A DNA stretch of 45,126 nucleotides from Planctomycetota bacterium (GTDB taxonomy: Bacteria > Planctomycetota > UBA8742 > UBA2392): positions 1 to 45,126 of the forward strand of contig JADLFN010000092.1 in assembly GCA_020845475.1 (NCBI GenBank). The letters run 5' to 3'. Shown one piece after another: positions 25,601-32,987 of the stretch. Each line of letters opens with the position of its first letter. Within the stretch, counting starts at the first letter, position 1. The translations under genes were made by a program, and so were the position numbers. Under the pieces are notes generated by a model. It saw only the letters and a program-made list of their open reading frames with translations. It searched no databases and had not been told where the DNA came from.

Positions 25601-28071
25601 AAACTTCGCCCAATGCGCCGCCCGCCGTTGATTTCAAACCGCAGTTCCCCCACCTGCCGATTACCACGGGCATGCTGCAAAGCGCCTACGGCGACAAGAT
25701 CGTGTGGCGCGTAGCCAAGAACGGCAGCGCCAACGGAACCTATGAATACCCCCAGACCATGGGGCCCGATGCCGGCTTCCCCGGTTGCCTGTCAACGACG
25801 CTGGCCATGACGCTGCCGCTCAAGGATTACACCGGCATGCCGCAGCGCGGCATTGTGGCGATCGTGGGCTTTGCCTGGGATCGCTACAAGAACGGCGGCC
25901 CGACCGGAAAGCTCTACCCTGATTTCGAGCCGCCCCCGCCCGCCGGCCGCGACGTGGCCGACAATCTCGAATTGCCGCCGGGACGACCCTCGTTCCAGGA
26001 TCTGGAGATGGAGTACGCTTATTACAACGGTATCGGCGCGCAGGGCCTGAACATCGTGGCGCGCTACGACGAGCGCATGCAGCTCAAGCAGCCCGGCCAA
26101 TACCTGCACTTCCTTGGCGAATATGACCCCGTCGCGATTGGCTGGTCGGCCAGCACGCCGCCGCCGCAGGTCACGCCGCCCTCAGCGGCGATGAACCAAT
26201 ACAACCTGATTCAGTTCTTCCGCGAGGGCTCGGTGGTGCTGCCGCTGAGCCTCGATCTCTCGAACTCGGGCGGCTACCACCCGATCAGCTGGATCGCCGT
26301 GGACGAAGAGTGGTTCTTCTACAACCGGCGCTATCCCGGCAGCACGCCCGGAGAAGCCAGCGCGCAGATGGTCGCATTCATCGACGACCAGCCTGTAAAG
26401 GATGCGCAGCTCAATTTCAATCCGCAAAACAGCGTGGCTCAATGGGTGGTGGGCCTGGCGGCGGCAAACGCGCCGAACCCTGCACCCTTTCCGCGCTTCC
26501 GCGCCCAAGGTGGCACACCGTGGCAATACCATCAGCCCGCCACGCCCGCCACGCCCGTATTCGTGGTCAAGGCGCAGACCAATAACCAGGCGATTACCGT
26601 GGCGCCCACCGGCATCGGCGACGTGATCACGCTTGTCAAAGACGTCAACAGCGATAAAGAGCTGCATGCCATCCGCCAGCACCGCGTGGTTTCCTTTGAC
26701 CACGACAACAACCCCAACACCAACCAGCGCGTGGTCTATCTGGCTTCGCTCGTCGATCACACGGTTCATGACTACTTCAGCACCGACCCAACCTGGATCT
26801 GCAAGTTCCCAACGGGAGATCTGCCCGTGCAGATTCCCGTTCAATTCACCTTTGGCGGGCCGCAGGCGGGCACACAGGACGCCGGCTCACAGGGCGCGCA
26901 CGCCGGGGACTTTGATTCCTTCGAGTTCCGCAGCTACGCCAAGGGCCCGTTCCAGATTGTGCAGTCCATGACCGCCACACTGCCGAGCGAAGGCCAGGAT
27001 TTGCAGGTCAACACCATCAACGGCCTGCCGCAGAACGTGGGCATCATTCACGTTGACGACGAGTTCATAGCCTACCGCGGTACGGCCACCCGCACGCAAC
27101 AGGTTCAGCAGGTGCAGCCCAACGGCACCACGATCACGATTACCATTACCACCTACTGGCTCACCGACATCAGCCGCGGTGTGATTGGCTCCGTGGCCGC
27201 GGCTCATGCTGAGGGCAGCGGCATCATGAACATGGCCGCGCTGCGCCTGGGCCGCCCGGCGGGCCAGGGCTGGTCGCCGCTGGATTCGCGCCTGACAATC
27301 CTGCCCGGCGAACAGGCTTTGCGCGATTTCGGCTTTGTGCGCATCTACGAAGGCAACCAGTACGAAGTTGTGGGCTACCAGCGCTACAACCAGCCGCGCG
27401 GCCAGAACCCGGGCGAGATCATCGCGGGTCGCTATGATCCGCGCGTGTTCCAGGGGCCGTGGCGCGGCGTTTATGGCACGCAGGCGCTGCAGTTCAGCGC
27501 GCGCGCCATTGTGCTCGACCAGCCCGTGCGTTTCCCTGACTGGGGGCCCAGCTACAGCGAGCAGACCGCGCAGAATTTCATCCGCGGCCCGGGCACAGCC
27601 GCAGCAGGCCTGCCTTGTGCGAGCAGCCCCGAAGTCTCGCACATCCAGGGTGCTGCCACGTTCCGCAACTCGGTGTTCGAGAACATTGTGTGGCGCATTT
27701 CCTACGCCCCCTACGCCGACGCAACGACCCAGGCCAACAGCATGATCGCGCGAATGGTCGTGCGCTTTGACGGCAAGGGCGAATGGGGCGACGTGCCCAC
27801 CAACGCGCCGGGCGGCCTGTACAGCTTCGACTTCAACATCAACGGCGCCAACACGAGAGACATCGGCAGTGGCGTTTACGAGCAGACGGACAGCTTTGCT
27901 GTTCCCAATCGGCCGCCATCGCGTTTTGACCGCATGGAATGGCGCGTGTACTACCTGTTCCTGCCCGGCGCCTTCGACCGCGAGGACTACAAGATCTCGT
28001 TGCAGTTCCACGGCTGCGATATCGGACTGCGCCAGATCTCGCGCGTGGTGCGACACGAGGAGCAGCGTTAG
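22693..28071 (+). CDS. gspK: Giant GspK-like minor pseudopilin
   Basis: A 1792-aa protein; ordinary GspK is about 300-350. The prepilin-like segment is RRAKRG then AAVMLVLVLLMLLLAMAVPFVFV, cleavage after Gly43 and no Glu at +5, as is normal for GspK. The GspK SAM-like signature occurs twice: KVNLNAATPDLIGNLL (~198-213) and CVNINTASYRVLYACFRGL (~492-512). A LamG/concanavalin-like domain lies at ~735-900 (GAFSFWFKPNW..., FRQGQWYHFTLAFKG). A 'dE.I.Y.g...l..isRG..Gt...H..G' module appears near 912-955 and 1448-1515, and more weakly near 254. The rest is beta-rich and unassigned. The ATG at 22693 overlaps the gspH stop; a TTG at 22801 would give a short leader (MRRAKRG). The first 37 codons lie largely in an AT-rich inverted repeat. 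GspK caps the pseudopilus tip. Confidence 0.85.
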   Translation: MIWRARMKNSKFKIQNPVTACTVSTGHSEFSILSFELRRAKRGAAVMLVLVLLMLLLAMAVPFVFVMAQQEGTSAATLDSEHARHTSRAGTDYALARLGQTHRLKEYGRWYGKSALDVSTVNDATRTPPYPQWLPPVYDNPYVDGYYECLADFSREFYGQDEAGDLFARTRDNGRKLFDTEDSLRQTLGVNVTDETGKVNLNAATPDLIGNLLGSGEVTEVGTPSGTQYDYVNLEDTSFLGDPDDKGVNGLFGSGYVVIDGAIFSYVSRRGSTLYGVNSQLTYTAPNGVTALFKAGDTQPIQVGQVATSVQAYKLAYWPVFASLDGRTLASFNNLGETRDIAKQEWMNVQGFDDFFEGLNPVQYQNLLLDATTVAPTLRFDGRWFYGHIVESATIQPEGQGGPPAYTLRLNFDNVVQPDFYVQGDPRSPFKNQANTMARGISAGQTVRIRHHNGAVSLGVTLRGNRNGFVSVATSNMVNYTSNEPVTIEVAERACVNINTASYRVLYACFRGLRPRGSNPIPPGISSMTAGRLAAAILARTRYDYMNAASYAPFRDMNELELFLRGLIQDGTDPNKFLLASEVDTIMFMQRYPYAPQPMNTAQFTFQSYDAFAVESLASKFAPNGARVASSRSKEWVLLGNDASARYHWNLFDQMGAEQRAPQGNILTLYGSGSLNDRPTGLIELPIVHYANSERYIRQRFAPPFNSRRMDLAALAPDNANPAEDFFQNVANGVGDMLPGAFSFWFKPNWAPDSGTHYIFDSCDTEYSNRISVLWWNNRRRGFRLANKPSGLVFRIKDRTLEPAYTELRYELDPSQFRQGQWYHFTLAFKGTDASQAVLLLDGDSRAGAASNAAVPQVTPVTNHTFMAANGAWVSRTTVLMDDLEFTDFTTLNPQTTFDLRIDPQDHGALPSFGVIKIGDEAIEYAGKDTYQMLTGISRGRRGTTPRFHPRGSIITVWGYTQQMGTFTQQTSPNAPPAVDFKPQFPHLPITTGMLQSAYGDKIVWRVAKNGSANGTYEYPQTMGPDAGFPGCLSTTLAMTLPLKDYTGMPQRGIVAIVGFAWDRYKNGGPTGKLYPDFEPPPPAGRDVADNLELPPGRPSFQDLEMEYAYYNGIGAQGLNIVARYDERMQLKQPGQYLHFLGEYDPVAIGWSASTPPPQVTPPSAAMNQYNLIQFFREGSVVLPLSLDLSNSGGYHPISWIAVDEEWFFYNRRYPGSTPGEASAQMVAFIDDQPVKDAQLNFNPQNSVAQWVVGLAAANAPNPAPFPRFRAQGGTPWQYHQPATPATPVFVVKAQTNNQAITVAPTGIGDVITLVKDVNSDKELHAIRQHRVVSFDHDNNPNTNQRVVYLASLVDHTVHDYFSTDPTWICKFPTGDLPVQIPVQFTFGGPQAGTQDAGSQGAHAGDFDSFEFRSYAKGPFQIVQSMTATLPSEGQDLQVNTINGLPQNVGIIHVDDEFIAYRGTATRTQQVQQVQPNGTTITITITTYWLTDISRGVIGSVAAAHAEGSGIMNMAALRLGRPAGQGWSPLDSRLTILPGEQALRDFGFVRIYEGNQYEVVGYQRYNQPRGQNPGEIIAGRYDPRVFQGPWRGVYGTQALQFSARAIVLDQPVRFPDWGPSYSEQTAQNFIRGPGTAAAGLPCASSPEVSHIQGAATFRNSVFENIVWRISYAPYADATTQANSMIARMVVRFDGKGEWGDVPTNAPGGLYSFDFNINGANTRDIGSGVYEQTDSFAVPNRPPSRFDRMEWRVYYLFLPGAFDREDYKISLQFHGCDIGLRQISRVVRHEEQR
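22714..22805. repeat. AT-rich inverted-repeat element, copy 1 (5' end of gspK)
   Basis: The left arm, 22714-22740, is tandem ATTCAAA heptamers. An inner GC-rich pair CCCGTC/GACGGG lies at 22741-22746 and 22764-22769. The right arm, 22774-22805, is the inverted heptamer type ending GAATTGCG. The whole element sits inside the gspK reading frame and encodes its leader peptide. Confidence 0.8.
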
Positions 28072-28078
28072 CGCTTCG

Positions 28079-28160
28079 CGCAATTCAAAATGCAAAATTC
28101 AAAATTCAAAATTGAACGGCAGCAGCCCGGCAGCGGGTTTCAGCCCAATTTCGAATTGCG
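28079..28160. repeat. AT-rich inverted-repeat element, copy 2 (5' end of gspJ)
   Basis: Ends are CGCAATTC (28079-28086) and GAATTGCG (28153-28160), perfect inverted repeats. The left arm is heptameric (28081-28114) and contains the gspJ ATG at 28090. An inner stem CCCG/CGGG lies at 28126-28137. A GCGC-TTC-GCGC hairpin precedes it at 28071-28081. Confidence 0.8.
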
Positions 28161-29229
28161 TGAAGCCGCGCGCAGGCGCGGCTTCACGCTCATTGAACTG
28201 CTCGTGGCCGTGTCGATTTTGCTCGTGCTGGGTCTGATGATCATGGGTTTCTTGCGCGGCGCAATTGCCATGTCGCGCACCGGCCAGGCGCGTGGCCAGC
28301 AATATGAAACCGGCCAGGTGGTGCTGCGCACGGCCGTCGAGGATTTCTCGCAGATCACGCCACTGTCGCCGCGCCGTGACGGCGACAGCTCGGCCGTGGC
28401 CTTTGTCGTCACGAAAGACTGCTTTGGCCGCCAGGTGATCTGCTTCACGCGCGCCTTTGGCGAAGAGTTGTCAACGCTTGCCGGTTACGACGCAGGCCGC
28501 GCTTCAGCAAGCCGCGGCTATAACCGCAATTTCACCGGGCGCAACGTAAAGGACCAGCTGGCGCCCACGGGCGGCAACCTGGAGGTCGTTTATATTCTTG
28601 ACCCGTCGTTTTCCTTCGGCACGCGCCTTTACCGCGCCATTGAATCGCCCGCGCGCCAGGGTGGCCTGATTGATTCGGTGCTGCAATGGGTGCGCGAACA
28701 TCCCAACGCCGCCGACGACGACTGGAGCCCGGCACAGACCGGCTTCATGCGCAACTATGAATCGCGCTTTGAACTCGTGGCCGACAACGTGCTGGCCTTC
28801 AACGTGGAGTGCTGGGACGAAGACACGCAAAGCTGGGACGCCGGCCCGACCGGGCCCAAGACCGAGTGGCGTTCCGGCCAGCGCGACGGCAGCCCCGGCC
28901 AGCCCGTGATTCCCTACGCCGTGCGCCTGACGGTGATCGTGGGCGCGGCCGACCCCATCGCCGCCGAGTCGCCGCTCATGGCGCCCATTGGCGCCAACGA
29001 TTCCTTCATCACGGTTGACTCTACTGCGAACTTTGGTGACGCCGCAACGCCCGGCGCGTATCTTCGCATCGGGGGCGAGCTGATTGCCTACGGCGACAAG
29101 GGCGATAGCGGCTTTGGCTCGTGCGCGCGCGGCGCACTGGGCACGCGCGCAAGTCCCCACGCCGCTGGCTTCAAAGTACGGGGCGGTGAAATGTTCCGCC
29201 GCGTGATCCAGATTCCGGGAAGCAAATAA
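28090..29229 (+). CDS. gspJ: GspJ-like minor pseudopilin
   Basis: A 379-aa protein. The prepilin site is REAARRRG then FTLIELLVAVSILLVLGLMIM (cleavage after Gly31, Glu36 at +5 of the mature chain). A GspJ-type body follows, with 'RFELVADNVLAFNVECWDEDTQSWDAG', the characteristic late segment of GspJ. Residues ~318-360 carry the same 'lRIGGELIAY...sCARGALGTRASPHAAGF' module found in the giant GspK. The ATG at 28090 lies inside an AT-rich repeat and has no ribosome site; an in-frame TTG at 28156 would give the compact leader MREAARRRG. Both possible starts lie in the element. It sits 18 bp after gspK and 26 bp before gspI. In type II secretion GspJ forms the tip trimer with GspI and GspK. Confidence 0.9.
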   Translation: MQNSKFKIERQQPGSGFQPNFELREAARRRGFTLIELLVAVSILLVLGLMIMGFLRGAIAMSRTGQARGQQYETGQVVLRTAVEDFSQITPLSPRRDGDSSAVAFVVTKDCFGRQVICFTRAFGEELSTLAGYDAGRASASRGYNRNFTGRNVKDQLAPTGGNLEVVYILDPSFSFGTRLYRAIESPARQGGLIDSVLQWVREHPNAADDDWSPAQTGFMRNYESRFELVADNVLAFNVECWDEDTQSWDAGPTGPKTEWRSGQRDGSPGQPVIPYAVRLTVIVGAADPIAAESPLMAPIGANDSFITVDSTANFGDAATPGAYLRIGGELIAYGDKGDSGFGSCARGALGTRASPHAAGFKVRGGEMFRRVIQIPGSK

Positions 29230-29246
29230 GCGCGCTTCGCGCGCTT
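29228..29246. repeat. GC-rich hairpin between gspJ and gspI
   Basis: A perfect 8-bp stem AAGCGCGC/GCGCGCTT with TTC loop (29228-29235, 29239-29246), overlapping the gspJ stop codon. The shorter GCGC-TTC-GCGC version occurs at the gspK/gspJ junction (28071-28081). With no T tract, it is more likely a processing or stabilising hairpin than a terminator. Confidence 0.65.
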
Positions 29247-29325
29247 CAATTCAAAATGCAAAATTCACAATTCAAAATTGGACTGCCACCGATGCTGCGT
29301 TCGCAGCCGGGCAGAAGTTTTGAAT
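29247..29325. repeat. AT-rich inverted-repeat element, copy 3 (5' end of gspI)
   Basis: The left arm, 29248-29280, has AATTCAAA heptamers and contains the gspI ATG at 29256. The central hairpin is GCTGCG-TT-CGCAGC at 29294-29307. The right arm GTTTTGAAT is at 29317-29325. It has the same layout as copies 1 and 2. Confidence 0.75.
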
Positions 29326-29813
29326 GGCGCGTCACGGCACGGCGCGGCTTCACGGTGCTGGAGGTGCTGCTGGCTTTCGTGATTCTGCTGGTGGGCTGCG
29401 TGAGCGTTTACGCGCTTTTCGGGCGCGCGCTGATTTCGCACAAGCGCGCCATTGACAACACCAACGTGGCGGTGCTTGCAGGCAATGTCTTTGACGACAT
29501 CGCCGCCAACTACAACCCGACCTACCTCGACCGCAACAAAGACGGCGTGCCCGATGCCGGCGAAGACCGCAACAGCAACAATGTGCCGGACTGGTTCGAA
29601 GGCCCGGGCGGCAGGCCACGCGTAAACATTCCGTTCATCGCCGGCTATTACTACGAGATTTTCTTCAGCCGGCCCAATGACACCGACCTGGTCCAGTGCC
29701 TGTTTGTGACGGTCAAGATTTACTGGACGCGCCCCGCCGAAGGCACGAAAGGCGCACCGGAAGCTTTTTACCGGACGGTTTACATCAAAGACCTCGCCGA
29801 CAGCGGTGGTTAA
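29256..29813 (+). CDS. gspI: GspI-like minor pseudopilin with calcium-loop insert
   Basis: A 185-aa protein. The prepilin site is RVTARRG then FTVLEVLLAFVILLVGCVSVYALF (cleavage after Gly31, Glu36 at +5), with a GspI/PilV-type body (RAIDNTNVAVLAGNVFDDIA, VTVKIYWTRP). An insert near residues 87-108 reads D-x-N-x-D-G-x-x-D then E-D-x-N-x-N-x-x-x-D, a dockerin/thrombospondin-type-3 style calcium loop pair. The ATG at 29256 lies in the AT-rich repeat; the ATG at 29292 is an alternative (leader of 19 residues). It is the last gene of the cluster and stops 3 bp before the convergent carboxylase gene. It is expected to nucleate the pseudopilus tip with GspJ and GspK. Confidence 0.9.
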   Translation: MQNSQFKIGLPPMLRSQPGRSFEWRVTARRGFTVLEVLLAFVILLVGCVSVYALFGRALISHKRAIDNTNVAVLAGNVFDDIAANYNPTYLDRNKDGVPDAGEDRNSNNVPDWFEGPGGRPRVNIPFIAGYYYEIFFSRPNDTDLVQCLFVTVKIYWTRPAEGTKGAPEAFYRTVYIKDLADSGG

Positions 29814-29816
29814 GCG

Positions 29817-31520
29817 TCAAGTCTGCAACACGCCCGTGCGGTATTCGGGGATCTCCGCCACGTTCTCGCTCATCTCGATGGCTTGCACCAGCGCTCCCCT
29901 TGTTTCCTGAGGAGTGATGATGGCATCGAGCCACAAGCGCGCGGCTCCATAGGCGGGAGCCATGGCGTCGGTGTATCTTTTCTTGATGTCGTCGAGCAGC
30001 TTTTTGGCGTCTTCGTCGCTCACTTCTTTGCCTTGCGCTTTCATCTTGGCCACTTGCAGTTGCAGCAGCACGCTTGAGGCGCTTTCTCCGCCCATCACGG
30101 CATAGCGCGCGGTCGGCCAGGCTGCGATGTAGCGCGGGCGATAGGCGCGGCCGCACATGGCGTAGTGGCCGGCGCCGAAACTGCCGCCCACGATTACGCT
30201 GAACTTGGGCACGACTGAATTCGCCATAGCGTTCACCATCATGGCGCCCTTGCGAATAATACCGTGATGTTCGGCCTCGGGCCCGACGATAAAGCCGTTC
30301 ACGTCGTGGATGAAAATCAGTGGAATGCGCAACTGATTGCAATCCATAATAAATCGCGCGGCTTTCTCGGCGGCTTCGCCGTAGATCACGCCGCCTGTTT
30401 CCCAGGGCTTGTCCTTGTGGCGGATGGTTTCTTTTTGATTTGCCACGATGCCTACGCTGTAGCCGCCAAGGCGCGCGTAGCCGCACACGAGGGTTTTGCC
30501 GTAGTCGGGCTTGTATTCGTTGAACACGGAGTCATCGACGATGCGCGCCAGGATGTCGCGCATTTCATAGCCCGCATAGGCGTTCTTGGGGAAGATGCCG
30601 AGGATTTCCTCGGGATCGTAGGCCGGCGGCTTGGCCTCGACGCGGTCAAACAGACCGCGATTGCGCTTGCCCATGCGGCCCACGATATCGCGGATCTTGC
30701 GCAGACACTCTTCGTCCGTTTTGCACACGTAATCGGCTGTGCCGCTGAGTTCGGCGTGCACGCGCGCGCCGCCGATGTCTTCGTTCGTCCATTCGCGCGC
30801 CGTCGTTTTCGCCGCTTTGGCCAGTGCTGCAGCCGCGAGATACATGCCGCTGCCCTCGGTCATGAGCAGGTGGTCGCAGATCACGGGCAAATAGGCGCCG
30901 CCCGCAACGCACAGGCCCATGACCGCGGCGATCTGTGGCACGCCGGAAGCCGTGATGCGCGAGGCGTAATCGAACACTTTTCCGAAGTCATCCTTGTCAG
31001 GGAATACTTCATCCTGCAGCGGAAGAAATACGCCCGCGCTATCAACCAGATAGACCAGCGGCAGGCTGTTCTCCATGGCCACGCGCTGGGCGCGCAGGAC
31101 TTTCTTGCCGGTCATCGGGCAGAACGCGCCGGCTTTGATCGTGCTGTCGTTCGCCACGACCATGACGTCGCGGCCGCAGATTTTGCCAACGCCGGTAATC
31201 ACGTTCGCCGAGGGAATGCCCCAGTCGTCGTACATGCCCAGACCGCCGTAAAGGCCGTATTCGAGGAAAGGCGTGTTGGGATCAAGCAGTCCCTCAACGC
31301 GCTTGCGCGGCGGCAGCAGCCCGGCTTCGACCTTCTTGTCGTTGGCCTTCTGCCCGCCGCCCAGGCGCAACTTGCCCTCGGTCTTGCGGTGGGCCTCAAT
31401 CACACCCTGGAAAGCCGCGACGTTCTCGGCCCACTCAGGAGTGGACTTTCTTGCAACACTGACACGGTTCGGAATGCGGTCTTGAGGAATCTCGACCTTC
31501 TTGCTTTCTAGTTTGGGCAT
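29817..31520 (-). CDS. mccB: Acyl-CoA carboxylase beta subunit, methylcrotonyl-CoA carboxylase type
   Basis: A 567-aa carboxyltransferase subunit of the biotin-dependent acyl-CoA carboxylase family; it moves the carboxyl group from biotin to the acyl-CoA. The match is closest to the methylcrotonyl-CoA type: DSAGVFLPLQDEVFPDKDDFGKVF, GVPQIAAVMGLCVAGGAYLPVICD, the GGARVHAELSGTADYV segment, then GSFGAGHYAMCGRAYRPRYIAAWP and ARYAVMGGE in the C-terminal half (oxyanion-forming Gly-rich turns). Geranyl-CoA or propionyl-CoA carboxylase are alternatives. The ATG at 31520 is preferred over a TTG five codons upstream. No biotin carboxylase/biotin carrier subunit is in the window. With leucine dehydrogenase and ETF-QO it points to leucine breakdown. 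Confidence 0.9.
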   Translation of the reverse strand: MPKLESKKVEIPQDRIPNRVSVARKSTPEWAENVAAFQGVIEAHRKTEGKLRLGGGQKANDKKVEAGLLPPRKRVEGLLDPNTPFLEYGLYGGLGMYDDWGIPSANVITGVGKICGRDVMVVANDSTIKAGAFCPMTGKKVLRAQRVAMENSLPLVYLVDSAGVFLPLQDEVFPDKDDFGKVFDYASRITASGVPQIAAVMGLCVAGGAYLPVICDHLLMTEGSGMYLAAAALAKAAKTTAREWTNEDIGGARVHAELSGTADYVCKTDEECLRKIRDIVGRMGKRNRGLFDRVEAKPPAYDPEEILGIFPKNAYAGYEMRDILARIVDDSVFNEYKPDYGKTLVCGYARLGGYSVGIVANQKETIRHKDKPWETGGVIYGEAAEKAARFIMDCNQLRIPLIFIHDVNGFIVGPEAEHHGIIRKGAMMVNAMANSVVPKFSVIVGGSFGAGHYAMCGRAYRPRYIAAWPTARYAVMGGESASSVLLQLQVAKMKAQGKEVSDEDAKKLLDDIKKRYTDAMAPAYGAARLWLDAIITPQETRGALVQAIEMSENVAEIPEYRTGVLQT

Positions 31521-31592
31521 TGCGGCACTATGCAACGAACTGGCCCTGCCTTCCAGATAGCAGGAGCAGGCGGGCTGATAGGTGCGATGTCG

Positions 31593-32363
31593 TTATCTGT
31601 CCCTCTTAATGGACACTTGCAGATCATGCATCGCGTGCTGGTTTGTCATGACCAGTCCGTCCATGGGCCGGTCGAGGTCGGCGATGAGCACAATCACGCT
31701 TGCAAAGGCAAGCGCGGTGGCCGGCAGCACCGGTGAGCGCGCAGACGCATGCAGGCCCGTGTAATAACCCGTAGCCGCAAAGGCCAACGCGGTCAGCACA
31801 AATAGGGCCGTCCATATCACGCCATTGATGTGGGCTCGCGCGAGCACGCGCTCTTCGTGCACATCTATGACTTCATTGAGTGAGTCGATAAACAAAGCGG
31901 CGCTCTCGGAACCCGAGTTCACCCGTCCGAACTCCGCAGCAATCTTCCATAGTTTGGCGTGAATCTGCTGCGAGTGGCGCGCATCGCCGGCCGATTCGGA
32001 TGCCGCCCAGGCCAGGCGCACATCGACATATTCGCGCAACAACGCGCGCACGGGCTCGCGCTGCGCTTCGGGAAGCAGATCTGCGCGCAGGTAGCAGGTT
32101 CCAATGGCGTTGGCCTCACGCAGTACCAGATCCTGGCGCGCGGAAAAGCGCGTGGCCGAAACCCCAAACACAAAGGCCAGAATGAAAGCCAGCAAACCCA
32201 GCATCGTGCCGGTCATGGCATTGACGGGCTCCGTCTTTTCAAGTTCGCTGCGCTTGCGGCGCTTTTCGCCAAAGCGATGCCCGAGCTCTGCAAAGCCCAG
32301 CACAAAGGACAGAGTCAGCAGCAGCAAAAGCCAGAGCGGCAACGTTTCCATGATTGCAATCAT
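31593..32363 (-). CDS. DUF4239 (bestrophin-like) membrane protein
   Basis: About 256 aa, with four hydrophobic segments: ~5-24, ~53-72, and a pair at ~180-200 and ~210-228. The central segment TGTMLGLLAFILAFVFGVSATRFSARQDLVLREANAIGTCYLRADLLP matches the DUF4239 bestrophin-like pattern (G.lL.fllaF.f..a..R...R..lv..EAnaig..ylra.lL). It should be an inner-membrane protein of unknown function, possibly a channel by remote relation. The start is uncertain: ATGs at 32363 and 32351 both directly precede the first helix, and neither has a clear ribosome site. Confidence 0.85.
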   Translation of the reverse strand: MIAIMETLPLWLLLLLTLSFVLGFAELGHRFGEKRRKRSELEKTEPVNAMTGTMLGLLAFILAFVFGVSATRFSARQDLVLREANAIGTCYLRADLLPEAQREPVRALLREYVDVRLAWAASESAGDARHSQQIHAKLWKIAAEFGRVNSGSESAALFIDSLNEVIDVHEERVLARAHINGVIWTALFVLTALAFAATGYYTGLHASARSPVLPATALAFASVIVLIADLDRPMDGLVMTNQHAMHDLQVSIKRDR

Positions 32364-32480
32364 CAACGCCGCACTATGGGATTTGTCCGGCAATAGACAA
32401 GTGGCGCACGACTGACGACATCGGGTGCACCGCCAATGTCCTGCGCAAACACGACTGCCCCGATCGTGACAATCTTGCAG
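32364..32480. other. Intergenic gap without recognised element
   Basis: About 117 bp between the cytochrome gene's 3' end and the DUF4239 gene's 5' end. I find no strong promoter, stem or repeat. Confidence 0.3.
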
Positions 32481-32906
32481 CTACTTCCACGCCGGCGCGC
32501 CGGCTTTCAGCCAGTTGAGCACGAGATCGGCCTGCGCTTTGGGCAACATCACTTTGACGCGCGGCTTGCCGTCGGCGTCGAACTTGCGCGGCATCTCGCC
32601 TTCCACAATCTCGGTGTAGAGTTCGCTGGCTTCGGGGTTGTCGAGCTTGACGATCTTGCTCTTGACGAGCTGTTCGTGGTCGAGCAGGTAGTCAATCTTG
32701 TCGTAGATTTTCTTGGCGCCGTAATCGTGGCACTCGGCGCATTGTTCCTGCATCAGCTTTTTGAAGTCGGCGGCAAGCTGGGCCTTTTCGGCCTCGGTGT
32801 AAGTTCTGGGCGTATCCTTGGGGCCCTCGGTGGTTTGTTGCGATTCGCAGGCAAACACCAAACAGGCCAGCAGGCAGAGCAACGCAATCGAAAGTTTGGC
32901 GCGCAT
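32481..32906 (-). CDS. Monohaem cytochrome c lipoprotein
   Basis: A 141-aa protein with a strong GGAGGAATC ribosome site. The lipoprotein signal ends Val-Phe-Ala-Cys (lipid on Cys20). A single haem c site Cys56-Ala-Glu-Cys59-His60 lies after the 'LMQEQCAECHDYG' helix, and Met105 in the GEMPR segment is the likely sixth ligand. This short, early-CxxCH architecture ending 'LvlnWLkaGAPaw' is that of the cytochrome-c-like domain common in Planctomycetes. It probably carries electrons in the periplasm, anchored to the membrane. The partner is unknown; the adjacent genes are not redox enzymes. Confidence 0.9.
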   Translation of the reverse strand: MRAKLSIALLCLLACLVFACESQQTTEGPKDTPRTYTEAEKAQLAADFKKLMQEQCAECHDYGAKKIYDKIDYLLDHEQLVKSKIVKLDNPEASELYTEIVEGEMPRKFDADGKPRVKVMLPKAQADLVLNWLKAGAPAWK

Positions 32907-32948
32907 GATTCCTCCGTGCGGGGAGGATACATCCGGCGCGTCAACGAT

Positions 32949-32976
32949 GTAGGGGCGACATATATGTCGCCCCTAC
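32949..32976. repeat. Perfect 28-bp palindrome
   Basis: Arms 32949-32962 and 32963-32976 are exact reverse complements (GTAGGGGCGACATA then its complement). It lies between the cytochrome gene and the end of the anti-sigma gene. The GTAGGGGCGAC core is a type of dispersed palindrome seen in several bacterial phyla (from memory). There is no T tract. Confidence 0.85.
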
Positions 32977-32987
32977 GGTGCACACAC

